Shown here piece after piece: positions 1 through 7,841 of a stretch of 28,671 nt of DNA. The position numbers and the translations under genes were made by a program. The notes below the pieces were generated by a model. The model saw only the letters and a list, made by a program, of their open reading frames with translations. It did no database searches and was not told the origin of the DNA. The DNA is from Ardenticatenaceae bacterium (GTDB lineage: Bacteria; Chloroflexota; Anaerolineae; Promineifilales; Promineifilaceae), in contig JACKBS010000023.1 of assembly GCA_020634435.1 (NCBI GenBank), positions 1-28,671 on the forward strand, written 5' to 3'. Each line of letters begins with the position of its first letter. Position 1 is the stretch's first letter.

Positions 1-195
1 ACGGTTTTTCATTTGGCCACAGCCAGGAAATGCCGGTTCTGGATCGTTGGCTAGTTCATCTCGCCAGCGGAACAGACTGCTTTTGCTCATGCCCAGTTCG
101 CTGGCTGCTTCTGCTACCGTGCGGTCACTTTCGTGTGAAAGTCTGACGGCCTCGAGTTTGAATTCTCGGGAATACCATTTCGTTCGCTTTTTCAC
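1..195 (-). CDS. IS3-family transposase OrfA, helix-turn-helix N-terminal part (partial)
   Basis: The visible 65 residues start at a GTG (193-195), preceded by a GGGGAAA ribosome-binding site. They read like the DNA-binding subunit of IS3/IS911-type elements: a basic start (VKKRTKWYS), the motif FKLEAVRLS, then the helix-turn-helix region VAEAASELGMSKSSLFRWR. OrfA recognises the IS ends and is usually fused to the OrfB integrase by a -1 frameshift. Both the frameshift site and OrfB would be outside this window. The gene is cut by the left edge, so whether the element is intact is unknown. Confidence 0.75.
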   Translation of the reverse strand, partial: MKKRTKWYSREFKLEAVRLSHESDRTVAEAASELGMSKSSLFRWRDELANDPEPAFPGCGQMKNR

Positions 196-241
196 AAAAC
201 TTTCCCCTGATTTGTAGTGCAGTATCATAACTTACTGTCCA
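1..241 (-). mobile_element. End of an IS3-family insertion sequence (truncated by window edge)
   Basis: The first 195 bases encode, on the minus strand, an OrfA-type transposase N-terminus. The outer end of the element is inferred at about 241. Read on the minus strand it begins TGGACAGTAAG, and IS3-family ends characteristically start with TG. About 46 bases separate this end from the transposase start, a normal distance for such elements. The rest of the IS (OrfB and the other terminal repeat) lies left of the window, so the exact boundary and any target duplication cannot be confirmed here. Confidence 0.6.
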
Positions 242-349
242 TCATCGCGCGGATAAAGCCCCACCTTGTTAGGGTGCTTATGAGTTAGTATGCGATTACT
301 TTGTAATTGTATTTGACGATCACACACGGTCGTTTTTGTCTCTTTCACG

Positions 350-355
350 TATAAT
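350..355 (+). promoter_or_regulatory. Candidate -10 box of the guanine deaminase promoter
   Basis: A perfect TATAAT sits 32 bases before the guanine deaminase start codon. No convincing -35 box is present at 16-18 bp spacing; a TTGACG at 313-318 is too far upstream (31 bp). The call therefore rests on the -10 match and its position. The rest of 242-387 shows no gene. Confidence 0.35.
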
Positions 356-387
356 CCTGCGCATTATTTCACAGACAAGGACAATTT

Positions 388-1752
388 ATGAACCCGTTCA
401 CTCTTTGCGGCACCCTCATCCATGCGCCCGTGTGTGGCGAGATTGAAGTGATTGAAAACGCGCTGGTTGTGGTGGATGCAGCGGGAAATATTGCAGGCGT
501 GTATGCCCCCGAAGCAGAAAAGTATGCAATTGTGAAGGAAACGGCCGTTGCCGCCAACAGTCTCATCACCTTAGCCAAAGGGCAATATCTCCTGCCCGGC
601 CTGATCGATTTACATGTCCATGCACCCCAATGGCCCCAGGCGGGCAACGCCCTGCACCTGCCCCTGTACACCTGGCTGCAAGAATACACCTTCCCCCTGG
701 AAGCCAAATACGCTGACCTCGAATTTGCCGAAAAGGTTTACACCTCGCTGGTTGATACTTTGATTGCCAACGGCACTACCACCACCCTGTATTTTGCCAC
801 CGTTCATCTTGAAGCAACTAAACTGCTAGCCGAGATTTGCCTGGCCAAAGGGCAGCGTGCCCTGGTGGGCAAAGTCGCCATGGATAACCCCGCCGAATGC
901 CCGGACTATTACCGCGATGAATCGGTACAGCAAGGGCTGGCCGATACCCGCGCCCTGATTGAGTACGTGCGCGCCATGCCCGGCAACGAAAACGAAAGGG
1001 TGCTACCCGTCATCACGCCCCGGTTTATCCCCAGCTGCACAGATGAGATGTTGACGGGGCTGGGTGAACTGGCCGAGGAGTATGATTGCCACGTGCAGAC
1101 GCATTGCTCAGAAAGCGATTGGGCACACAACTACGTGCTTAATCGGCATGGCAAACACGACACCCAAAGTCTGCATGATTTTAAGCTGCTAACCAACAAA
1201 ACCGTCCTGGCCCACAGCTGCTTCATTAGCGATGAGGATATGGCCACCATTAAACAGCAGCGCAGCGGCATTGCCCATTGCCCGCTGTCCAACGCGTATT
1301 TTGCCGACGCGGTATTTCCAGCCCGCAAAGCCCTCGACCTCGGTCTGGATGTGGGGCTGGGCACAGACGTATCCGGTGGCGCCACCCCATCGCTGCTGGA
1401 AAACTGCCATACGGCCGTTACCGCATCGCGCTATCTGGACGGCGGTGTAGATGCAGAATTGCCTCAGCCGGAACGCGGAATCCAGGGCTCTAGAATTGAT
1501 TTCAAAGAAGCTTTCTGGATGGCTACGGCCGGTGGCGGCAAAGCGTTGGATTTAAACATCGGTCTGTTCAAAGAGGGCTATGCCTTTGACGCCATCATCG
1601 TTGACACCAAGGTAGCAGGCAGTAATTTGGTCGTCTGGGCCGAACTGGACAAAGCAGAAGATATCCTGCAAAAAATCATCTACAATGCCAACCGTCAAAA
1701 TATTCGCCAAGTTTGGGTTCAAGGAAAGCTGGTCGGCGGCACGGATCATTAA
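388..1752 (+). CDS. guaD: Guanine deaminase
   Basis: A 454-aa member of the amidohydrolase superfamily that hydrolyses guanine to xanthine and ammonia in purine salvage and catabolism (cytosolic, zinc-dependent). The metal-binding HxH is in PGLIDLHVHAPQ (about residues 71-82). Further metal and substrate motifs are MDNPAECPDYYRD, QTHCSES and HCPLSN, with the late Asp in GLGTDVSGG. These are specific to guanine deaminase rather than to dihydroorotase or SsnA-type relatives. The length is normal for the family. The start is an ATG with AAGGA six bases upstream. It is transcribed alone: no xanthine dehydrogenase or transporter gene is adjacent, and a strong terminator follows. Two ACGGCCGT octamers lie in frame and read Thr-Ala-Val. 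Confidence 0.93.
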   Translation: MNPFTLCGTLIHAPVCGEIEVIENALVVVDAAGNIAGVYAPEAEKYAIVKETAVAANSLITLAKGQYLLPGLIDLHVHAPQWPQAGNALHLPLYTWLQEYTFPLEAKYADLEFAEKVYTSLVDTLIANGTTTTLYFATVHLEATKLLAEICLAKGQRALVGKVAMDNPAECPDYYRDESVQQGLADTRALIEYVRAMPGNENERVLPVITPRFIPSCTDEMLTGLGELAEEYDCHVQTHCSESDWAHNYVLNRHGKHDTQSLHDFKLLTNKTVLAHSCFISDEDMATIKQQRSGIAHCPLSNAYFADAVFPARKALDLGLDVGLGTDVSGGATPSLLENCHTAVTASRYLDGGVDAELPQPERGIQGSRIDFKEAFWMATAGGGKALDLNIGLFKEGYAFDAIIVDTKVAGSNLVVWAELDKAEDILQKIIYNANRQNIRQVWVQGKLVGGTDH

Positions 1753-1775
1753 GCGCAACTTGCTCAATTGGATAT

Positions 1776-1814
1776 AAAAACGGCCGTTTCCTGCCACAGG
1801 AAACGGCCGTTTTT
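1776..1814 (+). terminator. Perfect intrinsic terminator after guaD, built from two ACGGCCGT copies
   Basis: The left arm 1776-1793 and right arm 1797-1814 are perfect 18-bp complements around a 3-base loop (CCA). The arm reads AAAAACGGCCGTTTCCTG, so the transcript ends in a U run that forms the base of the stem. Each arm contains the octamer that recurs across the window. The structure is symmetric (A run and T run), so it could also act on the opposite strand. Confidence 0.85.
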
Positions 1815-1853
1815 GCTTCTTCCCTAACCCCCTAACACAAAACAATCTGAATT

Positions 1854-1869
1854 TGTGATGAAAATCACC
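1854..1869 (+). promoter_or_regulatory. CRP/FNR-family operator-like palindrome upstream of the acetyl-CoA synthetase/dehydrogenase operon
   Basis: The site TGTGA-N6-TCACC (1854-1858, 1865-1869) differs by one base from the classical CRP half-site arrangement TGTGA-N6-TCACA. The flanks are also partly symmetric (T before, A after). It lies about 153 bp before the first start codon. About 46 bp downstream is a TATATA at 1915-1920 that could be a -10 box; if so, the palindrome would be centred roughly 65 bp before the transcription start, a position typical of class I activation. The regulator itself is not in the window. Confidence 0.45.
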
Positions 1870-2021
1870 AATGAAAAATGCCTTTAGCCACTAGCTTCTT
1901 TTCCCCCTGGGTTCTATATAGTGGTTTTATGGGCTATTAGACTCACTTTTCACATCCTAGCCTTGCGCAAATACAACTGAATAGTGATCGATTTCTTTAA
2001 GCAACAAAAGGGGAAATAATC

Positions 2022-3779
2022 ATGGACTGGAAACCAATTAGTAAGTCTACCCGAGTCTGGCCCGTTCCACCGAACCTCCTCAACTACAAAGAAACGAGAG
2101 CCAGTTTTACCTGGGACGATGCCTGGCAGCTGCTGGATGGCCTGCCGGACAATCGCGGGCTGAATATCGCGCATGAAGCGGTTGATCGGCACGCCAACGG
2201 ACCAGACCGCGACCACCTGGCCATACGCTGGCTGGGCAAGCAGGGCGAGCAGTTTGATTTCACCTTTGGCGATCTCAAGCAGCTTTCCAACCGCTTTGCC
2301 AATGTGCTGCAAACGTTGGGCGTGGGCAAAGGGGACAAAGTATTCGTTTTGTGCGGCCGTATTCCCGATCTCTACATCGCCGCCCTGGGCACCTGGAAAA
2401 ACGGCAGCGTGTTTTGCCCGCTCTTTTCCGCCTTTGGGCCGGAGCCAATTTTCCAGCGACTGAGCCGGGGCGAGGGCAAGGTTCTGGTGACCACCCAGCA
2501 CCAATACGCCCAGAAAGTGGCCGACCAACGGCCGAATTTGCCCCACCTAAAAACAATCCTGCTCACCGACGTATACGAGACCGTCAGTGACGATGTACTG
2601 TCGCTCACCGAGCAGATGATGGCCGTCTCGGACGAGTTTGAGATTCCACCCACCGACCCCGAAGACGTAGCCACCATTCACTTCACCAGCGGCACCACCG
2701 GCATGCCCAAGGGGGCCATTCACGTGCACAAGGCCGTGCTGACCCACGCCGTGACGGCCCGCTATGCCCTGGACCTGCACCCTGAGGATGTGTTCTGGTG
2801 CACGGCCGATCCCGGCTGGGTTACCGGCACCTCGTACGGCATCATCGCCCCGCTGACGTTGGGCGTAACCAACATCATTGATGAAGCGGGCTTTGACGCC
2901 GACCGCTGGTATCACATTTTGGACGAGCAAAAAGTGAACGTCTGGTACACCGCCCCCACTGCCATCCGGCGACTGATGCGGCTGGATTTTGATCCGTTGG
3001 CGCAGTATGACCTGAGCCACCTGCGCTTTGTAGCCAGCGTGGGCGAACCGCTCAATCCCGAAGCAGTGGTATGGGGGCAGGACGTGCTGCACAAAACCAT
3101 CCACGACAACTGGTGGCAAACCGAAACGGGCGGCATCATGATTGCCAACTACGCGGCAGAAGAAGTGCGACCAGGGTCAATGGGACGGCCGTTGCCGGGC
3201 ATTGAAGCGGGCATTGTGCGCCGCATTGATGGCCAGCACGTTGAGCAAATCACCCGACCACGCGTGGATGGGGAGCTGGCGCTGCGACCCGGCTGGCCTT
3301 CAATGTTCCGTGGCTACCTGCACGAAGAAGCCCGTTACCAGAAATGCTTTGTCGATGGCTGGTACATCAGCGGCGATCTGGCCATGCAGGACGAGGACGG
3401 CTACTTCTGGTTTGTAGGCCGCGCCGATGACATCATCAAAACCGCCGGGCACATGGTTGGCCCCTTCGAGGTGGAAAGCGCCCTGATGGAGCATCCGGCC
3501 GTGGCCGAGGCAGGGGTGATTGGCAAGCCAAACCCGGTGATTGGCGAGCTAGTGAAGGCGTTTGTGGCCCTCAATCCAGGCTACGAACCGAGCGACAAGC
3601 TCAATCGCGAGCTGCTGGGCTTTGGTCGCCAGAAGTTGGGATCGGCTGTGGCCCCCAAGGAAATTGAGTTCAGACAGGATCTACCGAAAACGCGCAGCGG
3701 CAAGATTATGCGGCGGCTGCTCAAGGCGTGGGAACTGGGTCTGCCGGAAGGGGACATTTCCACACTGGAGGAAGATTGA
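2022..3779 (+). CDS. acsA: AMP-forming acetyl-CoA synthetase / acyl-CoA synthetase (AcsA type)
   Basis: A 585-aa ANL-superfamily enzyme that activates a short carboxylic acid, most likely acetate or propionate, to its CoA thioester via an acyl-AMP. The P-loop-like motif TSGTTGMPKG is near residue 222. The motif WWQTETGG near residue 362 carries the Trp that restricts true acetyl-CoA synthetases to C2-C3 acids. The hinge region is GWYISGDLA...GRADDIIKTAGHMVGPFEVE, and the catalytic lysine is in TRSGKIMRR near residue 560. The length matches the shorter AcsA group of Bacillus rather than the 650-aa Acs. The start is an ATG with AAGGGGA seven bases upstream. Its stop overlaps the next start by one base (TGATG), which ties it to the dehydrogenase genes; this is unusual company for an acetate-scavenging enzyme. 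Confidence 0.85.
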   Translation: MDWKPISKSTRVWPVPPNLLNYKETRASFTWDDAWQLLDGLPDNRGLNIAHEAVDRHANGPDRDHLAIRWLGKQGEQFDFTFGDLKQLSNRFANVLQTLGVGKGDKVFVLCGRIPDLYIAALGTWKNGSVFCPLFSAFGPEPIFQRLSRGEGKVLVTTQHQYAQKVADQRPNLPHLKTILLTDVYETVSDDVLSLTEQMMAVSDEFEIPPTDPEDVATIHFTSGTTGMPKGAIHVHKAVLTHAVTARYALDLHPEDVFWCTADPGWVTGTSYGIIAPLTLGVTNIIDEAGFDADRWYHILDEQKVNVWYTAPTAIRRLMRLDFDPLAQYDLSHLRFVASVGEPLNPEAVVWGQDVLHKTIHDNWWQTETGGIMIANYAAEEVRPGSMGRPLPGIEAGIVRRIDGQHVEQITRPRVDGELALRPGWPSMFRGYLHEEARYQKCFVDGWYISGDLAMQDEDGYFWFVGRADDIIKTAGHMVGPFEVESALMEHPAVAEAGVIGKPNPVIGELVKAFVALNPGYEPSDKLNRELLGFGRQKLGSAVAPKEIEFRQDLPKTRSGKIMRRLLKAWELGLPEGDISTLEED

Positions 3780-4789
3780 TGTTAAAGGAACCGAAGATTG
3801 ACACCAAAAATGTTGAAAGAGTGGTCGATGCGGAACACGGCCGTTTCCTCCTGCACCAAATGTTACGCATCCGCCGCTTTGAAGAGAAATGCGCCGAGCT
3901 GTACAGCGCCACGAAAATTCGCGGCTTCCTGCATTTGTATGATGGCGAAGAAGCGGTGGCCGTGGGCGTGATGCAGGCATTGCAGCCAGAAGATGCCGTG
4001 ATCGCCACCTATCGCGAACATGGGCAAGCGTTAGCCCGTGGCGTGAGTATGAACAACGCTTTGGCCGAAATGTACGGCAAGCAGGAAGGCTGCGCTCGTG
4101 GGCGGGGCGGCTCGATGCACCTGTTTGATGCCGAGACCCATTTCTACGGCGGCAACGCGATTGTGGCGGGTGGCCTGCCCGTGGCGGTGGGCATGGCGCT
4201 GGCGGATAAGAAGTTGAAACAGCCGTCTGTCACCTGCTGCTTCTTTGGCGATGGGGCCGTGCAGGAAGGCGAGTTTCACGAATCGCTGAACCTGGCGGCG
4301 CTGTGGCATCTGCCCGTCCTGTTCGTCTGTGAAAACAACGGCTACGCCATGGGCGTGGCTCTGGAAATTTCCGAAGCGGTACCCGACCTGGCTAAAAAAG
4401 CGGCCGCCTACGACATCCCAGCGGCAACGGTGGATGGCATGGATGTGCTGGCGGTGGAAGCCGCCGCCCAAGAAGCGGTTGATTACGTGCGCAGCGGGCA
4501 AGGCCCATACTTCCTGGTGTGCAACACCTACCGCTATCGGGCGCACTCCATGTTCGACGCGGAGCTGTACCGCAGCAAAGAGGAAGTGGAGCATTGGCGT
4601 CATCTGGACCCAATCGAACAGCTAACGAGCTTGCTGCAAGTGCAGGATGGCCTGAGCCAGGCTGAATTGGCGGAAATGGAACAGAAAGTGGCGGCCGAAA
4701 TTGAAACGGCCGTTGCCTTTGCCGAAGCTGGAACCTGGGAACCTGTAACCGAACTGGAGCGCTTTGTTTATTCGGAAAGGAGGGTGTGA
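3779..4789 (+). CDS. pdhA: 2-oxoacid (pyruvate-type) dehydrogenase E1 component, alpha subunit
   Basis: 336 aa. With E1-beta it forms the thiamine-diphosphate enzyme that decarboxylates a 2-oxoacid and acylates the E2 lipoyl group. Residues 157-187 hold the ThDP/Mg motif GDG...ENN (GDGAVQEGEFHES, then CENN). The early motif GFLHLYDGEEAVAVG, then YREHGQALARG, GRGGSMHLF and the YRYRAHSMFD loop are typical of PdhA/AcoA-type proteins rather than the branched-chain type. I chose the ATG at 3779, which overlaps the stop of the preceding gene and is preceded by GGAGGAA. The frame stays open upstream to 3728, but that part lies inside the previous gene. Pyruvate is the likely substrate; acetoin or another 2-oxoacid cannot be excluded. 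Confidence 0.88.
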   Translation: MLKEPKIDTKNVERVVDAEHGRFLLHQMLRIRRFEEKCAELYSATKIRGFLHLYDGEEAVAVGVMQALQPEDAVIATYREHGQALARGVSMNNALAEMYGKQEGCARGRGGSMHLFDAETHFYGGNAIVAGGLPVAVGMALADKKLKQPSVTCCFFGDGAVQEGEFHESLNLAALWHLPVLFVCENNGYAMGVALEISEAVPDLAKKAAAYDIPAATVDGMDVLAVEAAAQEAVDYVRSGQGPYFLVCNTYRYRAHSMFDAELYRSKEEVEHWRHLDPIEQLTSLLQVQDGLSQAELAEMEQKVAAEIETAVAFAEAGTWEPVTELERFVYSERRV

Positions 4790-5820
4790 TGAGTGTAAAC
4801 GTACCCACAATGCCGGTACTCGAAAAGCAAAATGTGACCGAAACCCGAACCATTACCTATCGGGAAGCGGTGCGTGAAGGCATTCGTAATGCCCTACACC
4901 GCGACGAGCGCGTGTTTCTGATGGGCGAGGATGTGGGCGGCTACGGTGGCTGCTTTGCCGTGAGTAAGGGGCTGCTGGATGAGTTTGGCCCGGCGCGCAT
5001 TATGGACACGCCGATGTCTGAATCTGGCTTTACGGGCGCGGGAATTGGCGCGGCTCTGGGCGGGATGCGCCCCATCGTGGAGGTGATGACCTGCAACTTT
5101 AGCCTGCTGGCCGCCGACCAGATTGTGAACAATGCAGCCACGCTGCTGCACATGTCTGGCGGGCAGTTTAACGTCCCGGTGGTCATTCGCATGTCCACTG
5201 GCGGCGGCAAGCAGCTGGCGGCGCAGCATTCGCACAGCTGGGAAGGCTGGTACGCCCATGTGCCCGGCCTCAAAGTGCTCACACCCGCCACGATCGAGGA
5301 TGCCTACGGCATGTTGTGGTCCGCGCTGGAAGACCCTGATCCGGTGCTCATTTTTGAAAATGCGTCGCTATACAACATGAAGGGCGAACTGCCCGTGGAT
5401 GCTGGCCCGGTGAACATCGACAAGGCAAAGCTGCACCGCGCCGGAACCGATGTGACAATCCTGGCCTACAGCGCCAGCCTGTTTAAGGCGCTGGACGCCG
5501 CCGACGAACTGGCCAAAGATGGCATTGCGGCGGAGGTGATTGATTTGCGAGTGTTACGGCCGTTAGACAACACCACCTTCCTCAACTCCATCCGCAAAAC
5601 CCACCGGGTTGTGATTGTGGATGAGGGGTGGCGCTCTGGCAGCATTTCTGCTGAGATCAGCGCCCGAATTATGGAACAAGCATTTTATGAGTTGGATGCC
5701 CCTGTGGCGCGGGTGTGCACCGCTGAGGTGCCGCTGCCCTATCCGAAACATTTGGAAGAGGCCGCCCTGCCCCAGGTGGAAAATATTGTAGCAGCTGTGC
5801 ATCAGCTGTTAGGAGGCTAA
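4789..5820 (+). CDS. pdhB: 2-oxoacid (pyruvate-type) dehydrogenase E1 component, beta subunit
   Basis: 343 aa, the partner of E1-alpha. The N-terminal pyrimidine-binding domain includes LMGEDVGGYGG (with the cofactor-activating Glu) and TPMSESGFTGAGIGAAL. The C-terminal transketolase-like domain starts around VTILAYSASLF and includes VIDLRVLRPLD. The start is taken as the ATG at 4789, with AAAGGAGGG four bases upstream, rather than the GTG at 4786, which would sit too close to the ribosome-binding site. It overlaps the E1-alpha stop by one base (TGATG), indicating translational coupling. One ACGGCCGT octamer falls in frame as Leu-Arg-Pro-Leu. Confidence 0.88.
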   Translation: MSVNVPTMPVLEKQNVTETRTITYREAVREGIRNALHRDERVFLMGEDVGGYGGCFAVSKGLLDEFGPARIMDTPMSESGFTGAGIGAALGGMRPIVEVMTCNFSLLAADQIVNNAATLLHMSGGQFNVPVVIRMSTGGGKQLAAQHSHSWEGWYAHVPGLKVLTPATIEDAYGMLWSALEDPDPVLIFENASLYNMKGELPVDAGPVNIDKAKLHRAGTDVTILAYSASLFKALDAADELAKDGIAAEVIDLRVLRPLDNTTFLNSIRKTHRVVIVDEGWRSGSISAEISARIMEQAFYELDAPVARVCTAEVPLPYPKHLEEAALPQVENIVAAVHQLLGG

Positions 5821-5824
5821 AGTC

Positions 5825-6025
5825 ATGAAGTATCGTGTCCATCGTTTTGGTATTCGCATGACGGAAGATCAGGTCAAACTGGAGCAGTTTTTGAACAATC
5901 TGGATGGTGAAGTTGTGGCCATCATTCCCAACGTGACGCCGTTTCCAGCAACCTTTGTCAATTTTTTGCTGATCGTGGAGAAGGTGGGTGTACCGGTTTC
6001 GGAAAAGGAATTGCAGTATGGTTGA
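5825..6025 (+). CDS. Small protein of unknown function inside the dehydrogenase operon (66 aa)
   Basis: A 66-aa acidic-to-neutral protein, not recognised. It begins MKYRVHRFGIRM, is soluble in character, and has a hydrophobic stretch (TFVNFLLIVEKVGV) near the C-terminus too polar to be a clear membrane helix. It is almost certainly real. AGGAGG lies about nine bases before the ATG, it starts four bases after the E1-beta stop, and its stop lies inside the first codons of the E2 gene (an 8-base overlap). Its place between E1-beta and E2 suggests a role in complex assembly or in channelling to the carrier protein, but that is inference from position only. Confidence 0.7.
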   Translation: MKYRVHRFGIRMTEDQVKLEQFLNNLDGEVVAIIPNVTPFPATFVNFLLIVEKVGVPVSEKELQYG

Positions 6026-7412
6026 GTTCACCATGCCCAGTTTGGGCGCAGATATGGAGTCTGGCGTCCTTTACGACTGGCAGGTGAAGCCGGGCGACAC
6101 GGTAAAACGGGGCGACATAGTGGCCTCCGTGGAAACCGATAAAGGCGTCATTGACATTGAAGTGTTCACAGACGGCGTGGTGGATCAACTCCTGGTGGCC
6201 GAAGGCACACGTGTGCCGGTGGGAACCGTGCTGGCGCTGATTCGCGGCGAAGGGGAAGAACCAGTGGCGATGGCAGAGGCGGCTCCGGCTCCGGCTGTGG
6301 AAGCGCATCCGATGGATCAACGGCCGTTGCTCCAACCCCCACCCATCCAGCCCAAACCCACCCACAACGGCGGCGGTCGGCAGCGTGTCTCGCCCGCAGC
6401 CCGCAAGCTGGCGTCTGAACTGGGCATCGACCTGACCATCCTCAAGGGCAGCGGGCCTGGTGGCGCAATTTCCCTGGCCGATGTGGAGGCGGTACCGAAA
6501 CCAGTGGCTGCGCCAGAAGTTGCGGTTATTCAGGCATCGCCTGTGGCCCGCCGTCTGGCGCAGGCGCTCGGTGTTGATTTGCACATCATTAAGGGCAGTG
6601 GGCCTAACGGCACGATTTGTCGGGGTGACGTGGAAAAGCGGGCAGCTGAACTCATTCGCCAGGCCAAAACGGCCGTCCCCACCAAAGCAAAACCGGTAAG
6701 GGAAACGGCCGTTCCTACCACCACACCATCCTCACCCACCACCGACTTTCAGGCTGGCATGCGCCGGGCCATCGCCGCCGCTATGAGCCGGGCCAATCGC
6801 GAAATCCCGCACTACTACCTGGAAACCCAGATCGACATGAGCCGCGCCCTGCAATGGCTGGAGGCGGAAAACCTCAAACGATCCATCAAAGAGCGCTTGC
6901 TACCGGTGGTGCTGCTCATTAAAGCCACGGCCAAAGCGCTGGGCGACGTACCCCAGCTCAACGGCTACTGGCAAGAGGACCAGCTTCAGGTGCAGGAGGC
7001 AATTCACCTGGGCTTTGCCATTGCCTTACGGCAAGGCGGGCTGGTCACCCCGGCCATCCACCAGGCAGACACGTTGACCCTGGATGAAGTGATGGTGGAA
7101 CTGCGCGATTTGATTACCCGCACGCGAAGCGGCCGTTTGCGTAGTTCTGATCTCACCGATGCCACCGTGACGTTGACCAGCCTGGGTGACACGGGCGTGG
7201 AGAAAGTGTACGGCGTGATTTATCCGCCGCAGGTGGCACTGGTGGGCTTTGGCAAAATCCGGGAGCAGCCGTGGGCGCAAAACGGCATGATCGGCATTCG
7301 TCAGGTGGTGACGGCCACGCTGGCTGGAGATCATCGGGCGACAGACGGCCGTATCGGCGCACAGTTCCTGGTTAATTTGGAAAAATATTTACAGGAGCCA
7401 GAAAAATTATGA
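6018..7412 (+). CDS. pdhC: Dihydrolipoamide acyltransferase (E2) with one lipoyl and two tandem peripheral-subunit-binding domains
   Basis: 464 aa. Residues 1-75 form a lipoyl domain, with the lipoylated lysine expected at K42 in VETDKGV. A Pro/Ala-rich linker follows. Residues about 123-158 (RVSPAARKLASELGID...GSGPGGAI) and about 173-208 (ASPVARRLAQALGVD...GSGPNGTI) are two consecutive peripheral-subunit-binding domains; most E2 proteins have one. A second Thr/Pro/Ala linker leads to the acyltransferase domain (about 247-464), with the catalytic HRATDG motif at H439-G444. The ATG at 6018 is preceded by AAAAGGA. The frame is open further upstream to 5988, but that start lies inside the previous gene and breaks the lipoyl domain. 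The enzyme moves the acyl group from lipoyl to CoA, or possibly to the adjacent carrier protein. The linkers carry two Thr-Ala-Val octamer copies. Confidence 0.88.
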   Translation: MVEFTMPSLGADMESGVLYDWQVKPGDTVKRGDIVASVETDKGVIDIEVFTDGVVDQLLVAEGTRVPVGTVLALIRGEGEEPVAMAEAAPAPAVEAHPMDQRPLLQPPPIQPKPTHNGGGRQRVSPAARKLASELGIDLTILKGSGPGGAISLADVEAVPKPVAAPEVAVIQASPVARRLAQALGVDLHIIKGSGPNGTICRGDVEKRAAELIRQAKTAVPTKAKPVRETAVPTTTPSSPTTDFQAGMRRAIAAAMSRANREIPHYYLETQIDMSRALQWLEAENLKRSIKERLLPVVLLIKATAKALGDVPQLNGYWQEDQLQVQEAIHLGFAIALRQGGLVTPAIHQADTLTLDEVMVELRDLITRTRSGRLRSSDLTDATVTLTSLGDTGVEKVYGVIYPPQVALVGFGKIREQPWAQNGMIGIRQVVTATLAGDHRATDGRIGAQFLVNLEKYLQEPEKL

Positions 7413-7669
7413 CCACAACACAGATCAAAAATGATCAATTAAAGACAACGATTTTCAACATTCTGGGCGGCATTGCCCCGGAAGCGGATTTCGACACGCT
7501 GGATCCAAACGTCAACCTGCAAGAAACGCTGGACATCGACTCGTTTGATTTCCTGAATTTCCTGATTGGGCTGAATGATGAACTGGGCGTGGAGATTCCC
7601 GAAGCGGACTACGGAAAGCTCGTTTCACTTAACGATATTGTGAATTACCTGATGGTTCGCCTGGCATAA
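7409..7669 (+). CDS. Acyl carrier protein
   Basis: 86 aa. Phosphopantetheine is expected on Ser45 in the motif LDIDSFDF (DSF in place of the more common DSL). The protein is acidic and helical, with the usual spacing to the second acidic helix (LGVEIPEADYGKLVSL). The start overlaps the E2 stop by four bases (ATGA), so it is translationally coupled to the dehydrogenase rather than to fatty acid synthase genes, none of which are nearby. This suggests a dedicated carrier that accepts or donates an acyl group in partnership with the E2 and the CoA ligase. It is clearly of the carrier-protein family; the partner enzymes are inferred from context. Confidence 0.85.
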   Translation: MTTTQIKNDQLKTTIFNILGGIAPEADFDTLDPNVNLQETLDIDSFDFLNFLIGLNDELGVEIPEADYGKLVSLNDIVNYLMVRLA

Positions 7670-7673
7670 ATCA

Positions 7674-7718
7674 GGCGCAGCAAAGGGATGCCGGTGAACA
7701 GGGATTGCGCCGATTTTT
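7674..7718 (+). terminator. Possible weak terminator after the dehydrogenase operon
   Basis: GGCGCA (7674-7679) pairs with TGCGCC (7706-7711), followed after two bases by TTTTT (7714-7718). The stem is short and the 26-base loop is long, so this is only a candidate. It sits directly after the carrier protein stop, where a terminator is expected. Confidence 0.35.
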
Positions 7719-7775
7719 CGTCTAGAGGGGCGTCATGCTGCGTTCATCGGCACCCAGTTTTTAACTTGTTGGATA

Positions 7776-7800
7776 GCGGGTAATACAGCGCTATACCCGC
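7776..7800. promoter_or_regulatory. Inverted repeat upstream of the DinB-like gene
   Basis: GCGGGTA (7776-7782) and TACCCGC (7794-7800) are perfect 7-bp complements around an 11-base centre that contains AGCGCT. It lies 41 bases before the DinB-like start codon and lacks a T run. It could be an operator or a leader hairpin; no regulator is identified. Confidence 0.3.
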
Positions 7801-7841
7801 ATAATTATCATCTTGGCCTGCTTGAACAAGGAGATGTAGAA

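Noticed and set aside
313..318. TTGACG as the -35 box of the guaD promoter
   Set aside because: It is 31 bases from the TATAAT, far beyond the 16-18 base spacing.
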